DNA from: Bradyrhizobium sp. LHD-71
GTDB lineage: Bacteria > Pseudomonadota > Alphaproteobacteria > Rhizobiales > Xanthobacteraceae
Direction of reading: 5' to 3'
NCBI RefSeq assembly: GCF_031157255.1
Contig: NZ_JAVIFX010000025.1
Location: forward strand, 59,680-123,679
Length of the DNA: 64,000 nucleotides
Shown here: positions 17,218 through 26,121 of the stretch, in pieces
Layout of the letters: each line of letters opens with the position of its first letter
Numbering within the stretch: position 1 is the first letter of the stretch
Notes under the pieces: model-generated
Seen by the model: the letters and a program-made list of their open reading frames with translations, nothing else
Databases searched by the model: none
Told to the model about the DNA's origin: nothing
Program-made: the position numbers and the translations under genes

Positions 17218-18039
17218 TTATGCCGCGCGGCCGAGCAACCCCTCGCCGTGGCCCTGCAAGATGCGGTTGGCAAAGTCTGACACTGCCTTGAGCGTCGCCT
17301 CAGGCTCTTCCCGGTGCGGCGAATGCGCCGCATTGGAGATCATCGCCACATCGACGGGACAATAGCATTCGGCCTCCGCGACCTCGATCTGACGCACCGT
17401 GCCGTACTGGTCATCGGCCCCCTGCACGACCTGCACCGGCACGCGGATGTAGGTGAGATATTCGGAAATATCCCATTCGCGGAATTTCGGATCGAGCCAC
17501 GCGCCGTTCCAGCCATAGAACGCGTTGTCCACGTCGCTGTGCCAGCGCGACAGCTTCGCGCGCAGTTCGCCTCCTTCATAGTTTGCCTTGATCGCGGCGA
17601 TCGAGGAGACCGACACGTCCTCGACGATGAAGTGTGGTGCGATCAGCGACAGTCCGCGGATGCGATGATCCTGAATCCCACCGGCATAGATCGCGGCGAT
17701 CGACGCTCCGTCCGAGTGACCGACCAGCAGGCCGCGGCGAAAGCCCATTTGCTCCAGCACCTTCGGCAACACCTCGAGCGCCTCGATGTGCATGTAGTCG
17801 AGCGGACGCGGCAGCGTGACAGGGCTCGATGCGCCGTAGCTTGCGCGCGAATAGACGAACACCCCGCAGCCGGTAGCGGCCGCCAGCCGATCCGGAAAAT
17901 CGGCCCAGAGCCCGACGCTGCCGAGCCCCTCATGCAGCATGACGATGGTCGCCGCCTGATCCGGCGCAGGTCCGATCGTGCGGTACTCCAGTTCACTCGC
18001 GCCGATCGTCAGCCGACCCGCCTCCTTCCAGATTGTCAT
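17218..18039 (-). CDS. Alpha/beta hydrolase
   Basis: A 273-residue serine hydrolase from the ATG at 18039 (GGAG lies eight bases upstream; a GTG at 18048 is also in frame). It has the oxyanion segment VMLHEGLGSVGLWADFP near 35, nucleophile elbow GHSDGASIA (Ser) near 110, an acidic residue after a beta-strand in QGADDQYG near 210 and His in NAAHSPHREEP near 240. It is placed between benzoate-CoA ligase and boxC in the operon. It may hydrolyse a CoA thioester or lactone side product of the Box pathway; no specific substrate can be assigned. Confidence 0.87.
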   Translation of the reverse strand: MTIWKEAGRLTIGASELEYRTIGPAPDQAATIVMLHEGLGSVGLWADFPDRLAAATGCGVFVYSRASYGASSPVTLPRPLDYMHIEALEVLPKVLEQMGFRRGLLVGHSDGASIAAIYAGGIQDHRIRGLSLIAPHFIVEDVSVSSIAAIKANYEGGELRAKLSRWHSDVDNAFYGWNGAWLDPKFREWDISEYLTYIRVPVQVVQGADDQYGTVRQIEVAEAECYCPVDVAMISNAAHSPHREEPEATLKAVSDFANRILQGHGEGLLGRAA

Positions 18040-18055
18040 TGCGCACACTCCATTC

Positions 18056-19603
18056 TCACGCGGAATCGCCGCTTCGCAGCTTGAAGCGCTGGATCTTTCC
18101 GGTGGCGGTCTTCGGCAGGCTCTCGACCACTTCGATCCAGCGCGGGTATTTCCAAGGTCCGATGCTGGTCTTGACGTGCTCCTTCAGCGTATCGTGCAGC
18201 CCGTCCAGCGACGCACCGGCCTTCGGCACGACGTACGCCTTGGGCTTCAAGAGTCCCTCCTTGTCCGGCGCCGCGATCACTGCAGCCTCGGCGACGGACG
18301 GATGGGTGATCAGCGCGCTTTCAACCTCGAACGGCGAGACCCAGATGCCGGAAACCTTGAACATGTCGTCAGCGCGGCCGCAGAAAGTATAGCGGCCGTC
18401 CGCATCGCGCGTGTACTTGTCGCCCGTGCGCGTCCAGCCTCCCTCGAAGGTCTGCCGGCTCTTGCTGCGCTGGTTCCAGTAGCCTTCCGCCGCGGACGGC
18501 GCATCCACCAGCAGTTCGCCGACCTCGCCGTCAGCGACATCTGCGCCGGTCTCGTTCACGAGACGCACGCGATAGCCCGGCACCGGCCGCCCCGACGAAC
18601 CGTATTTGATGTCGTCCGGCGCATTCGACAGAAAGATGTGCAGCAACTCGGTCGAGCCGACGCCATCGAGAATATCTACGCCGAAACGCTGCTTCCACGC
18701 CTTGCCGACCGCTTCCGGCAACGCCTCACCTGCTGAGGTGCAGATGCGCAAGTGCGCAAAGCGCGTCTCGTTCCTGCAAGCCTCGTCGTTCAGCATCGCC
18801 GCAAACAGCGTCGGCACGCCATAGAAGATCGTCGCGCCGTACTGGCGCATCAGACCGAACATCGCCGCCGGCGTCGGCCGCTCCGGATACAGCACCGTGG
18901 TCGCGCCGACCGACATCGGAAATGTCAGCGCGTTGCCGAGGCCATAAGCGAAGAACAGTTTTGCCGCCGACAGGCCGACGTCGTTCTCGCGAATGCCGAG
19001 CACCTGGTGCGCATACGTCTCCGCGGTCGCCTGCAGGTTGGAATGCAGATGTCGCACGCCCTTCGGCATGCCGGTCGATCCGGACGAATAGAGCCAGAAT
19101 GCCGGTTCGTCGCGATGCGTCGCCACGGTGTCGAACGCATCGCTCTCGCGTGCAATCTCATCGGCGAACCGGAGATGGCCGTGCGCGTTCTTGCCGACGA
19201 CGATGACCTGCGCGAGGTCGGCCATGCGGCCGAGCAGATCCTGCACCACGGGAAGCAGCGCCTCGGAAACGAACAGCACGCGCGCGCGGCTGTCGGCGAG
19301 CACATAGGCATATTGATCGGCGGTCAAAAGCGTATTCAGCGGCACCGGCACCACGCCCGCCCGCATCGCGCCGAGAAACACGATTGGAAACTCGACCGTG
19401 TCGAGCATCAGCATCGCCGCGCGTTCCTCGCGCCGGACACCAAGCCGCTTCAGGAGGTTGGCGAGCTTGCGGCTCTGCGTCTGCAGTGCGCCATAGCTCA
19501 GTTCCGCAACCGTATCAGTGAATGCGAGCTTGTTGCCGCGACCTGCATCGATGTTGCGATCGAGCAGATACGTCACCGCGTTGTAGCGATCGGCTTCGCT
19601 CAT
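18056..19603 (-). CDS. badA: Benzoate-CoA ligase
   Basis: Activates benzoate (or a substituted benzoate) to benzoyl-CoA with ATP, the entry step of the Box pathway. The 515-residue protein has the AMP-binding loop YSSGSTGMPKGV near 178, DILDGVGSTELLHIF near 310, the core motif YTFCGRADDMFKVSGIWVSP near 410 and the catalytic Lys in TATGKIQRFKLR near the C-terminus. These are close to the benzoate/hydroxybenzoate ligase type. The start at 19603 is preceded by GGAGGAG. It is the first gene of the minus-strand Box operon, divergent from boxR, with a 14-bp palindrome 22 bp upstream. Confidence 0.92.
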   Translation of the reverse strand: MSEADRYNAVTYLLDRNIDAGRGNKLAFTDTVAELSYGALQTQSRKLANLLKRLGVRREERAAMLMLDTVEFPIVFLGAMRAGVVPVPLNTLLTADQYAYVLADSRARVLFVSEALLPVVQDLLGRMADLAQVIVVGKNAHGHLRFADEIARESDAFDTVATHRDEPAFWLYSSGSTGMPKGVRHLHSNLQATAETYAHQVLGIRENDVGLSAAKLFFAYGLGNALTFPMSVGATTVLYPERPTPAAMFGLMRQYGATIFYGVPTLFAAMLNDEACRNETRFAHLRICTSAGEALPEAVGKAWKQRFGVDILDGVGSTELLHIFLSNAPDDIKYGSSGRPVPGYRVRLVNETGADVADGEVGELLVDAPSAAEGYWNQRSKSRQTFEGGWTRTGDKYTRDADGRYTFCGRADDMFKVSGIWVSPFEVESALITHPSVAEAAVIAAPDKEGLLKPKAYVVPKAGASLDGLHDTLKEHVKTSIGPWKYPRWIEVVESLPKTATGKIQRFKLRSGDSA

Positions 19604-19624
19604 GCGGCGCTCCTCCAGGTACTT

Positions 19625-19638
19625 TGAATTATAATTCA
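19625..19638. promoter_or_regulatory. Perfect palindrome TGAATTATAATTCA between badA and boxR
   Basis: A 14-bp perfect inverted repeat in the AT-rich divergent region, 22 bp upstream of the ligase ATG. Its place suggests an operator for BoxR or another regulator, or part of the ligase promoter. It lacks the TGCA core seen upstream of boxC, so a BoxR assignment is uncertain. Confidence 0.5.
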
Positions 19639-19724
19639 TATAAAGCCATCAGGCCTGCTTGCTGTCAATCAGCCTGAGCACTATGGTGCAGGTTCGTGGG
19701 AAACACCCCAAGATAAAGCCTGTC

Positions 19725-20627
19725 ATGACTGAGCAGACGTCTTCCGACGACACCTTCCTGCAGGAGCTCGGCCAACGCGTGCGCACGATGCGCGCCCTGC
19801 ACGGCATGTCACGCAAGGTGCTGGCGAAAGTGTCGGGAATTTCCGAACGCTACATCGCGCAACTGGAAAGCGGCAAAGGCAACGTCTCGATCGTGTTGCT
19901 GCGGCGGCTCGCGCACGCGATCGGCGCGCCGTTGGAAGATCTCATTTCCGACGGTGACGGCTCAGGAGACTGGCCGGTGATCCGCGCGCTGGTGCGCAAG
20001 GCGACGCCGCAGCAGGTTGCCCAGGCGAAGGACGCGCTGTCGGGCCAGCCATCCGCGACGCAGCGCAAATTTGCGTTCAGTGGCATTGCGCTGATCGGCC
20101 TGCGCGGCGCCGGTAAGAGCACGCTCGGCAAGCGCCTTTCCGAAGAGGTCGGTTGGAGCTTCGTCGAGCTGAACAAGGAAATCGAGCGGCAGAACGGTCT
20201 GTCGGTCGCCGAAATCCTCGCCCTCTACGGCCAGGAAGGCTTCCGCCGCATGGAGCAGATCGCGCTCGTGCAAACACTTGCGCGCAAAGACCCGGTCGTG
20301 CTCGCGACCGGCGGCGGCATCGTCTCCGAACCGCTGACCTTCGACCTGATCCTGTCGTCGTTCTACACGGTCTGGCTGAAGGCCAGGCCTGAAGAGCATA
20401 TGGCGCGCGTGCGCGGCCAGGGCGACCTCCGGCCGATGGCCGATGATCGCTCGGCGATGCAGGAGTTGCGCACGATCCTTCTGAGCCGCGAGCCACTCTA
20501 TGCCCGTGCTGCAGCCCAGGTCGACACCGCCGGCCTGAGCATCGACGAAGCCGCCGCGCGCTTGGCCGACGCTGTCGCACCGGTGGTGGCGAAGGCGGAA
20601 CCACCGCGCGTCAGTGCGGTGCGTTGA
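19725..20627 (+). CDS. boxR: Transcriptional regulator BoxR: HTH domain fused to shikimate-kinase-like domain
   Basis: Represses the Box genes and responds to benzoyl-CoA in known BzdR/BoxR proteins. This 300-residue protein has an N-terminal HTH of the XRE type (about 12-72: SRKVLAKVSGISERYIAQLESG) and a C-terminal shikimate-kinase-like module (about 118-285) with Walker A GLRGAGKS at 125-132, the ELNKEIERQNG segment and LATGGGIV. The latter serves as the effector-binding domain in this family rather than as an enzyme. I chose the ATG at 19725 (MTEQT); upstream ATGs in frame at 19659 and 19683 would overlap the divergent promoter region. It is divergent from the ligase gene, the usual arrangement. 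Confidence 0.93.
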   Translation: MTEQTSSDDTFLQELGQRVRTMRALHGMSRKVLAKVSGISERYIAQLESGKGNVSIVLLRRLAHAIGAPLEDLISDGDGSGDWPVIRALVRKATPQQVAQAKDALSGQPSATQRKFAFSGIALIGLRGAGKSTLGKRLSEEVGWSFVELNKEIERQNGLSVAEILALYGQEGFRRMEQIALVQTLARKDPVVLATGGGIVSEPLTFDLILSSFYTVWLKARPEEHMARVRGQGDLRPMADDRSAMQELRTILLSREPLYARAAAQVDTAGLSIDEAAARLADAVAPVVAKAEPPRVSAVR

Positions 20628-20640
20628 CCCCTCTCCGAGT

Positions 20641-20759
20641 CGTCCCCGCGAACGCGGGGACCCATAACCACCGAATTCGAAAGCAGGTACGCGGTCATTG
20701 CGATATCGCTGCGACGGTGGCCATGGGTCCCGGCTCGCGCTTCGCTTGGCCGGGACGAC
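20641..20759. repeat. Dispersed hairpin repeat
   Basis: Begins CGTCCCCGCGAACGCGGGGACCC and ends GGGTCCCGGCTCGCGCTTCGCTTGGCCGGGACG, giving outer arms that pair (CGTCCC.../...GGGACG) plus internal stems. It lies between the convergent boxR and livF-type genes. This is the intergenic repeat style common in Bradyrhizobium-like genomes and may end transcription from both sides. Confidence 0.6.
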
Positions 20760-20765
20760 AGAAAC

Positions 20766-21476
20766 TCACACGCCCAAATACCTGTCCAGCAGCTCGGGCT
20801 TCGCGGCGAGCTCTGTCGGCGTTCCGGAAAACACCACGACGCCCTTCGACAGCAAGATCGTGCGGTCGGCGATGCGCGAGAGGTTGCGGAAGTCCCGATC
20901 GACGACGATCGCAGCCACGCCCTCCGCCTTGATCGTCTCGAGTGTCCGCCAGATGTCCAGGGCAACCATCGGCGCGAGGCCTTCGGTCGCCTCATCGATC
21001 AGGATCAGGTCGGGGTTGGTCATCAGCGCCCGGCCGATGGTGAGCATCTGCTGCTCGCCACCGGACAGCTGCAGCCCACCATTGTCCTTACGTTCGCGCA
21101 ACCGTGGAAACAGTTCGAAGATCTTTTCCAATGTCCAGGCTCTGCGGCCGTCCGTCCCGGCACGCGCCGCCATCACAAGGTTCTCGACGACGCTCAGCGA
21201 ACCGAACACGCCGCGGCCCTCCGGCACGAATGCGACGCCGGCGCGGGCAACTGCCTCAGGCGCGGCGCGCGCGATGTCGCGCCCGGCGAACGTCACGCTG
21301 CCGCGGCAGTCGGCGACGAGGCCCATCAGTGATCGCAGCAAGGTGGTCTTGCCCATGCCGTTGCGGCCGAGCAGCGCTACCTGCTCGCCGCCCTTCAATT
21401 CCAGGTCGATGCCATGCAGCACCTGGCTTACGCCATAAAATGCTTCAAGCCCCTCCGCTTTCAACAGCGTCGTCAC
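20766..21476 (-). CDS. Branched-chain-type ABC importer, ATP-binding subunit (LivF-like)
   Basis: Second ATPase of a HAAT-type importer, 236 residues. Walker A is GRNGMGKTT near 37, the signature LSGGEQQML near 138, and Walker B LILIDEATEGLAP near 155. Family length and motifs are typical of LivF. It is the last gene of the five-gene unit livK-livH-livM-livG-livF, and its start overlaps the livG-type stop by four bases. Because the transporter sits directly beside the Box genes and converges on boxR, its likely cargo is benzoate or a related aromatic acid, as in Box clusters of other proteobacteria; this is contextual inference. Confidence 0.92.
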   Translation of the reverse strand: MTTLLKAEGLEAFYGVSQVLHGIDLELKGGEQVALLGRNGMGKTTLLRSLMGLVADCRGSVTFAGRDIARAAPEAVARAGVAFVPEGRGVFGSLSVVENLVMAARAGTDGRRAWTLEKIFELFPRLRERKDNGGLQLSGGEQQMLTIGRALMTNPDLILIDEATEGLAPMVALDIWRTLETIKAEGVAAIVVDRDFRNLSRIADRTILLSKGVVVFSGTPTELAAKPELLDRYLGV

Positions 21477-22261
21477 GCCGCGCCCCCATCGGCGCCGCCA
21501 TGAGCGCCGAGATAAGCCGCGCGCACTGCCGGATCGGTCCGCACTTCGCCCGGCAACCCGGACGCGATCACCCGCCCGTCCTGCATCACCGTCAGGCGAT
21601 CGGCCAGTTCGAACACCGCGTCCATGTCGTGCTCGACCAGCAGCACCGCGTGGCCCTCGCGCAGCGATGCGATCAGATCGACGATGCGTCGCGCCTCCTG
21701 CAGTCCCATGCCGGCGAGCGGCTCATCGAGCAGGATGATGCGCGGACCGGTCGCGAGCACCATGGCGATCTCGAGCTGGCGCTGTTCGCCGTGGCTCAGC
21801 TTATTAGCGGGCATCGCCGCCCGCGAAGCGAGGCCCGTCCGCACAAGCGCAGCATGCGCGGCGTCGTTCACTGCCACGTCCGACATCGCACTGCCGAACA
21901 TGCGCAACGGCGCTTTCGAATGCGCCTGTGCGGCAAGCCTGACATTCTGATACACTGAGGATTGCTGGAAGATCGTCGTCTTCTGATACGATCGGCCCAT
22001 GCCTGCGCCCGCGCGCCGCTCCGCGGCCAGGCGGGTGACGTTGCGTCCGTCGAGCATGATTGCGCCCGCACTTGCCTGCATGTCGCCCGACAAGAGGTTG
22101 ATCAGCGTCGACTTGCCGGCGCCGTTCGGACCGATCACGGCGTGAATCTCGTCCGAATGCACATCGAGCGAGACGTCGGCGACGGCGCTGAGCCCGCCGA
22201 AATGCTTCGACAGGGAGATCGCCTGAAGCGAGACCGTCTGCGAGTGCCCGGCCTCAGACAT
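21473..22261 (-). CDS. Branched-chain-type ABC importer, ATP-binding subunit (LivG-like)
   Basis: First ATPase of the importer, 262 residues. Walker A GPNGAGKST is near 43, the LivG-type Q-loop region GMGRSYQKTTIFQQSSVYQNVRLAA near 85, the signature LSHGEQRQLEIAM near 158, and Walker B IILLDEPLAGM near 178. It overlaps livM by eight bases upstream and livF by four bases downstream, indicating tight translational coupling. It energises transport by the LivH/LivM pore and hydrolyses ATP on the cytoplasmic face. Confidence 0.92.
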   Translation of the reverse strand: MSEAGHSQTVSLQAISLSKHFGGLSAVADVSLDVHSDEIHAVIGPNGAGKSTLINLLSGDMQASAGAIMLDGRNVTRLAAERRAGAGMGRSYQKTTIFQQSSVYQNVRLAAQAHSKAPLRMFGSAMSDVAVNDAAHAALVRTGLASRAAMPANKLSHGEQRQLEIAMVLATGPRIILLDEPLAGMGLQEARRIVDLIASLREGHAVLLVEHDMDAVFELADRLTVMQDGRVIASGLPGEVRTDPAVRAAYLGAHGGADGGAA

Positions 22262-23249
22262 GCTTCGCCTCGGCGACAGACGTTACAGTCGGCGTATCGT
22301 CATTCGCCGGGCCGAACGCCGCGATCAGCAAATGCCGCATGCCATCAGGCAGCGCCAGCACGATGGCGATGACGACAAGTCCCTCGATCAGCTTCCAGTA
22401 CTCGGTCGCGGTCTTCAGGACCTCCTCCAGCCCGAGCAGCACGAATGCGCCGATAAGCGGACCCGCGACCGAGCGCAGACCGCCGATCAGCACCATCACC
22501 AGCACGGTGGCCGAGAGATGCCAGCCGAGCATCTGCGGCGCGACGTAGCCGAACTGCGCTGCCGCAAGATAGCCCGCGACGCCGGCAATCGCGCCGGAGA
22601 TGACGAACGCTGTCAGCCGAAGGCGAAAGATCGGAAAGCCGAGCGAGCGGGCACGGCGTTCATTGTCGCGCGCCGCCGCCAGCGCGTGTCCGAACGGCGA
22701 CCGCACCAGCATCGTCAGGAGCGCGATCGTCGCCAGCAGACACGTCAGCACGGCGAAATAGAAGACCAGCGGCCTGTCGAGATCGAGCAGCATGGTGCCG
22801 GCAATCGCCACCTCCGGCTTGTAATTGATGAAGGTGCCATCGGAGCCGCCGGCGATGGCGGTGTCGTGAAACAGGAAAAACAGCATCTCGCCGAAGGCAA
22901 GCGTCACCATGATGAAGTAGACGCCGCGGGTGCGCAGCGCCAGCGCACCGATGATCAGCGCCGCGAGCGCGGCGCTGCCGACGGCAAACGGAAACGACAC
23001 GAAGAACGACGCCGGATCGTATTTCGGCGTCGCGAGCGCCAGCGCGTAACCGCCAAGACCGAAGAAGGCGGCGTGGCACAGGCTGACGAGACCGCCGAAG
23101 CCGACCACGAGATTGAGCGCCATCGCCAGGATGCCCATGATCAGCACCTTGCTGGCGAACTGCACGTAGTATGTCGGCACCGTGAACGGCAGCGCCAGAG
23201 CAACGGCAAGAAGAACCGCCACGGCAATAATGGTCCGGTAAGCCGCCAT
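22254..23249 (-). CDS. Branched-chain-type ABC importer, permease (LivM-like)
   Basis: A 331-residue membrane protein with about eight to ten hydrophobic segments. The LivM-type loop (GLVSLCHAAFFGLGGYALAL, near 52) and the ATPase-contact region (LAAARDNERRARSLGFPIFRLRLTAFVISG, near 190) are recognisable. It forms the inner-membrane channel with LivH. The C-terminal tail extends into a short hydrophilic segment that overlaps livG. It follows the livH-type gene with a two-base gap. Confidence 0.92.
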   Translation of the reverse strand: MAAYRTIIAVAVLLAVALALPFTVPTYYVQFASKVLIMGILAMALNLVVGFGGLVSLCHAAFFGLGGYALALATPKYDPASFFVSFPFAVGSAALAALIIGALALRTRGVYFIMVTLAFGEMLFFLFHDTAIAGGSDGTFINYKPEVAIAGTMLLDLDRPLVFYFAVLTCLLATIALLTMLVRSPFGHALAAARDNERRARSLGFPIFRLRLTAFVISGAIAGVAGYLAAAQFGYVAPQMLGWHLSATVLVMVLIGGLRSVAGPLIGAFVLLGLEEVLKTATEYWKLIEGLVVIAIVLALPDGMRHLLIAAFGPANDDTPTVTSVAEAKHV

Positions 23250-23251
23250 CG

Positions 23252-24124
23252 CTACGCCTCACGCCGGCCGAGGATGCCATTCGGCCGCCACAGCAGCACG
23301 CCCGCCATCAGCACGTAGATGAGAACGCTCGAAATGTTCGGGAAGAACACCTTGCCGAACGTGTCGGTGAGGCCGATCAGCAGCGCACCGATCGCCGCGC
23401 CCGCGATCGAACCGATGCCGCCGACCACGATCACCACGAACGACAGGATCAGCATGCCGTCGCCCATGCCGGGAAACACGGTCGAGATTGGCGATACGAG
23501 GATGCCGCCCAGCGCGGCGAGCGCAATTCCCGTGGCGAACACGTAACGGTTGATCTGATCAAAGCCGATGCCCAGCGCCCGCGTCATCTCGCGATTTTCA
23601 GCGCCGGCGCGGATGACCATGCCGACCTTCGTGCGCTGGACGACAAGGAAGATCGCCGCCGCAATGGCGAGACAGAACCCACAGAGCGCCAGCCGATAGA
23701 CCGGGTACGACATGTTGTCGGTGAGCTGGATCGATCCGGACAGAAACGCCGGCGGCGCCACCGAATGCACGTCCTTGCCGAACACGACCTGGCGAATGTC
23801 GTCAAGCACGAGGATCAGGCCGAACGACAGCAGCACCTGCGCGAGATGATCGCGCCCGTAAAGGCGACGGATGAAGACGTTCTCGAGGGCAAGCCCGGCG
23901 ACGAACGCGATCGCCATGCCGCCAATCAGCGCCAGCCAGAAACTCCCGGTCGCTGCGGCGATGCCGTACGCCATGTAGGCGCCGAGCATGTAGAACGTGC
24001 CGTGCGCGAGATTGATCACGCCGAGGATGCCGAACACGAGCGTCAGGCCGCTGGCGACAAGAAACAGGACCATTCCATACTGAATGGCGTTCAGGAGCTG
24101 AACGCCGAACGTTGCAAGGTCCAT
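23252..24124 (-). CDS. Branched-chain-type ABC importer, permease (LivH-like)
   Basis: A 290-residue membrane protein, counted from the ATG at 24124 (MDLATFGVQLLNAIQYG). An upstream in-frame start at 24160 would add an unlikely cysteine-rich dozen residues. The family signature GLTLVFGILGVINLAHGTFYMLGAY lies near 28-52, with conserved GAENREMTRALGI near 180 on the cytoplasmic loop that touches the ATPase. Eight or so hydrophobic helices are visible. It pairs with LivM. The binding-protein gene is upstream, separated by 182 bp without another gene. Confidence 0.92.
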   Translation of the reverse strand: MDLATFGVQLLNAIQYGMVLFLVASGLTLVFGILGVINLAHGTFYMLGAYMAYGIAAATGSFWLALIGGMAIAFVAGLALENVFIRRLYGRDHLAQVLLSFGLILVLDDIRQVVFGKDVHSVAPPAFLSGSIQLTDNMSYPVYRLALCGFCLAIAAAIFLVVQRTKVGMVIRAGAENREMTRALGIGFDQINRYVFATGIALAALGGILVSPISTVFPGMGDGMLILSFVVIVVGGIGSIAGAAIGALLIGLTDTFGKVFFPNISSVLIYVLMAGVLLWRPNGILGRREA

Positions 24125-24306
24125 CAAACGATCCGTCCTGGAGGCGCAACCACAACCCACCCTGCGCGCGGATTTCCTTTCAGCATATGAACCTGCCGGT
24201 CAAGCCCGCTGAATGAGCGGCCACGCCCATCGCTCACTTGGGCAACGCGGAATGGGCCGTCGGGCCCACTCCGGTAAAGCGCTGCCCCCATCGAACCCGC
24301 CGGCCG

Positions 24307-25515
24307 CTAGGCCATCCGGCAGCCGCGCGCGGGATCGTCCAAACTCTCGTGCGCGATCGAGACGAACTCGTTGCGGCCGTTGCGCACCTCTCGCAGGTAG
24401 ATGTGCTGGATCGGGTTGTGTGCCTTGTTGAAGCTGAGCGGTCCGCGCGGCGAGTCGATCTTCGCCTTCGCCATGGCGTCGATCATCTTGTCGCGCGCCT
24501 TGTCGTCACCACCAACGGCATTCAGCCCGACATCGAGGAGCGCCGCGGAATCAAAGCCCTGCACCGCGTAGATGTCGCCGTCCATCTTGGTCTTCGCCTT
24601 GAAGGCGGCGAGAAACGCCTTGTTCGCCGGATTGTCGAGATTGTCGGCGTAATGCAGCGTGGTCTTCATACCGTTCGCCGCTTCGCCCTGCGCCTCGAGC
24701 ACACCGTCGGTCAGGAAGCCCGAACCATAGAGCGGGATGGTCTTGTTCAGGCCCGCCGCCGCATAATCCTTGACGAATTTCACCGCGCCACCGCCGGCGA
24801 AAAAGCTGAACACTGCGTCCGGCTTCAGCGTCGCAATCCGCGTCAGCAGGGCCTGAAACTCCACCTCCGGAAACGGCAAGGTCATTTCCTCGACGATCTT
24901 GCCGCCCTGCTTGGTGAAGTTCTCCTTGAACGCGCCAGTCGACTCCGCGCCTGCCGCGTAGCGCCAGGTGATCGTCGCGACGTTCTTCAGTCCGGCGTCA
25001 AACACCACCTTGCCCATCGGGTAGGACGGCTGCCAGTTGGAGAACGAGGTTCGGAAAATGTTCGCCGCGCATTGCGGCCCGGTGGCGTCATTGGCGCCGG
25101 CGTTCGGTATGATCAGAAGCGTGTTGTTGTCGCGCGCAACCTTCACCATCGCCATCGCGACGCCGGAATGCACGGTGCCGACCACGACGTCGACCTTTTC
25201 GCGGCCGACGAGGCGGTTCATGTTATCGGTCGCGGCCTCCGGCTTGGACTCGTCGTCGACCTGCACGAAGGTGATCTCGCGCCCGCCGAGCTTGCCGCCC
25301 TTCTGCTCGACATAAAGACGAAACCCGTTGTCGATGAACTGGCCGAGCTTCGCGTATGTGCCGGTGTAGGGCAGCATCAGGCCGACCTTGAGCGGCGCCT
25401 TTTGCGCGACCGCGGGCGAACGAAGTTGTGGCGCGACGGCCAGGGTCGCAGCACCGGCCGCGCCGGTCAAAAGCCCGCGCCGCGTCAAGCCGGGCAAAAG
25501 AATGCGATGTGTCAT
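24307..25515 (-). CDS. Branched-chain-type ABC importer, periplasmic binding protein (LivK-like)
   Basis: A 402-residue solute receptor with a leader of the twin-arginine kind: TRRGLLTGAAGAATLAVAP in the first 30 residues, with RR before the hydrophobic stretch. The mature part opens LKVGLMLPYTGTYAKLG, typical of family-1 receptors for amino acids, aromatic acids and amides. It is first in the transporter operon. The ligand-pocket residues cannot be assigned by eye, but the neighbouring Box genes suggest an aromatic acid. Upstream lies a dispersed hairpin and the end of the thiolase operon. Confidence 0.92.
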   Translation of the reverse strand: MTHRILLPGLTRRGLLTGAAGAATLAVAPQLRSPAVAQKAPLKVGLMLPYTGTYAKLGQFIDNGFRLYVEQKGGKLGGREITFVQVDDESKPEAATDNMNRLVGREKVDVVVGTVHSGVAMAMVKVARDNNTLLIIPNAGANDATGPQCAANIFRTSFSNWQPSYPMGKVVFDAGLKNVATITWRYAAGAESTGAFKENFTKQGGKIVEEMTLPFPEVEFQALLTRIATLKPDAVFSFFAGGGAVKFVKDYAAAGLNKTIPLYGSGFLTDGVLEAQGEAANGMKTTLHYADNLDNPANKAFLAAFKAKTKMDGDIYAVQGFDSAALLDVGLNAVGGDDKARDKMIDAMAKAKIDSPRGPLSFNKAHNPIQHIYLREVRNGRNEFVSIAHESLDDPARGCRMA

Positions 25516-25588
25516 GAACGTCTCCCCACTCGGTACTTTATTATTGGTGTGTCAGCGGCAATTGTCTTGCGCAAGGAAGTTTCTTATT

Positions 25589-25637
25589 GGGCATGATCTG
25601 ATCCGAAAACCGGTACCCGCTCTTCGGGATCATGCCC
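25589..25637. repeat. Dispersed palindromic repeat
   Basis: GGGCATGATC at 25589-25598 pairs with GATCATGCCC at 25628-25637, with a partly self-complementary middle (CCGAAAACCGG). This is a familiar rhizobial intergenic hairpin style. It lies between the binding-protein gene start and the thiolase operon end. Confidence 0.6.
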
Positions 25638-25677
25638 TGCAGCATAATTCGCGCCCAAAGCGGGGACAAGAAATATA

Positions 25678-25710
25678 ATGCAGCCGGCGATCATGGACCG
25701 CCGGCTGCAT
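25678..25710 (-). terminator. Likely intrinsic terminator of the thiolase/OB-fold operon
   Basis: A perfect 12-bp stem (ATGCAGCCGGCG / CGCCGGCTGCAT, 25678-25689 and 25699-25710). Read on the minus strand it is followed by TATATTTCTTG, a T-rich run. It lies 23 bp beyond the stop of the OB-fold gene. Confidence 0.7.
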
Positions 25711-25733
25711 CCGGTCTGCAAACTTTGCCCCGC

Positions 25734-26117
25734 TCAGGCCGGCTCGAACATCGGCACGCGCTGGCCGTTCTCCGATTCCACCAGCGCGACGCGGACCTTC
25801 TGGCCGATCGCGAGCTTGGCGGCGTCCGCGTTGACGATGTTGGTCATCACCGTCACGCCCTCGTCGAGGGTGACGTAGGCGATGACGTAGGAGTCGTTCT
25901 TGCCACGCCGCGAGACACTATAGGTGTAGATGGTGCCCGTACCCTTGGCCGGCTTCAGCTCGATGCTATCGCTGGTGCAGAACGGACAGTTGGCGCGCGG
26001 ATACCAGTGAAATTTGCCGCACGACTTGCACTGCGGCACCGTGAGCTGGCCGTCGTTGACGCGGCTCCAGAACTGTGCGGTCTCTGCGGTCACCGCCGGC
26101 GATGCAATCTTGCTCAT
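25734..26117 (-). CDS. Zn-ribbon, OB-fold acyl-CoA-associated protein (DUF35 type)
   Basis: A 127-residue protein with an N-terminal rubredoxin-like zinc ribbon (CKSCGKFHWYPRANCPFC, Cys at about 36, 39, 50, 53) and an OB-fold domain (about 60-127). Such proteins are small partners of thiolase-like enzymes and are thought to help bind acyl-CoA; in archaeal HMG-CoA synthesis the homologue bridges thiolase and synthase. It sits 4 bp after the thiolase-family gene, the usual order, so the two products very likely form a complex. The operon ends at the terminator just downstream. Confidence 0.88.
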   Translation of the reverse strand: MSKIASPAVTAETAQFWSRVNDGQLTVPQCKSCGKFHWYPRANCPFCTSDSIELKPAKGTGTIYTYSVSRRGKNDSYVIAYVTLDEGVTVMTNIVNADAAKLAIGQKVRVALVESENGQRVPMFEPA

Positions 26118-26121
26118 CGCT

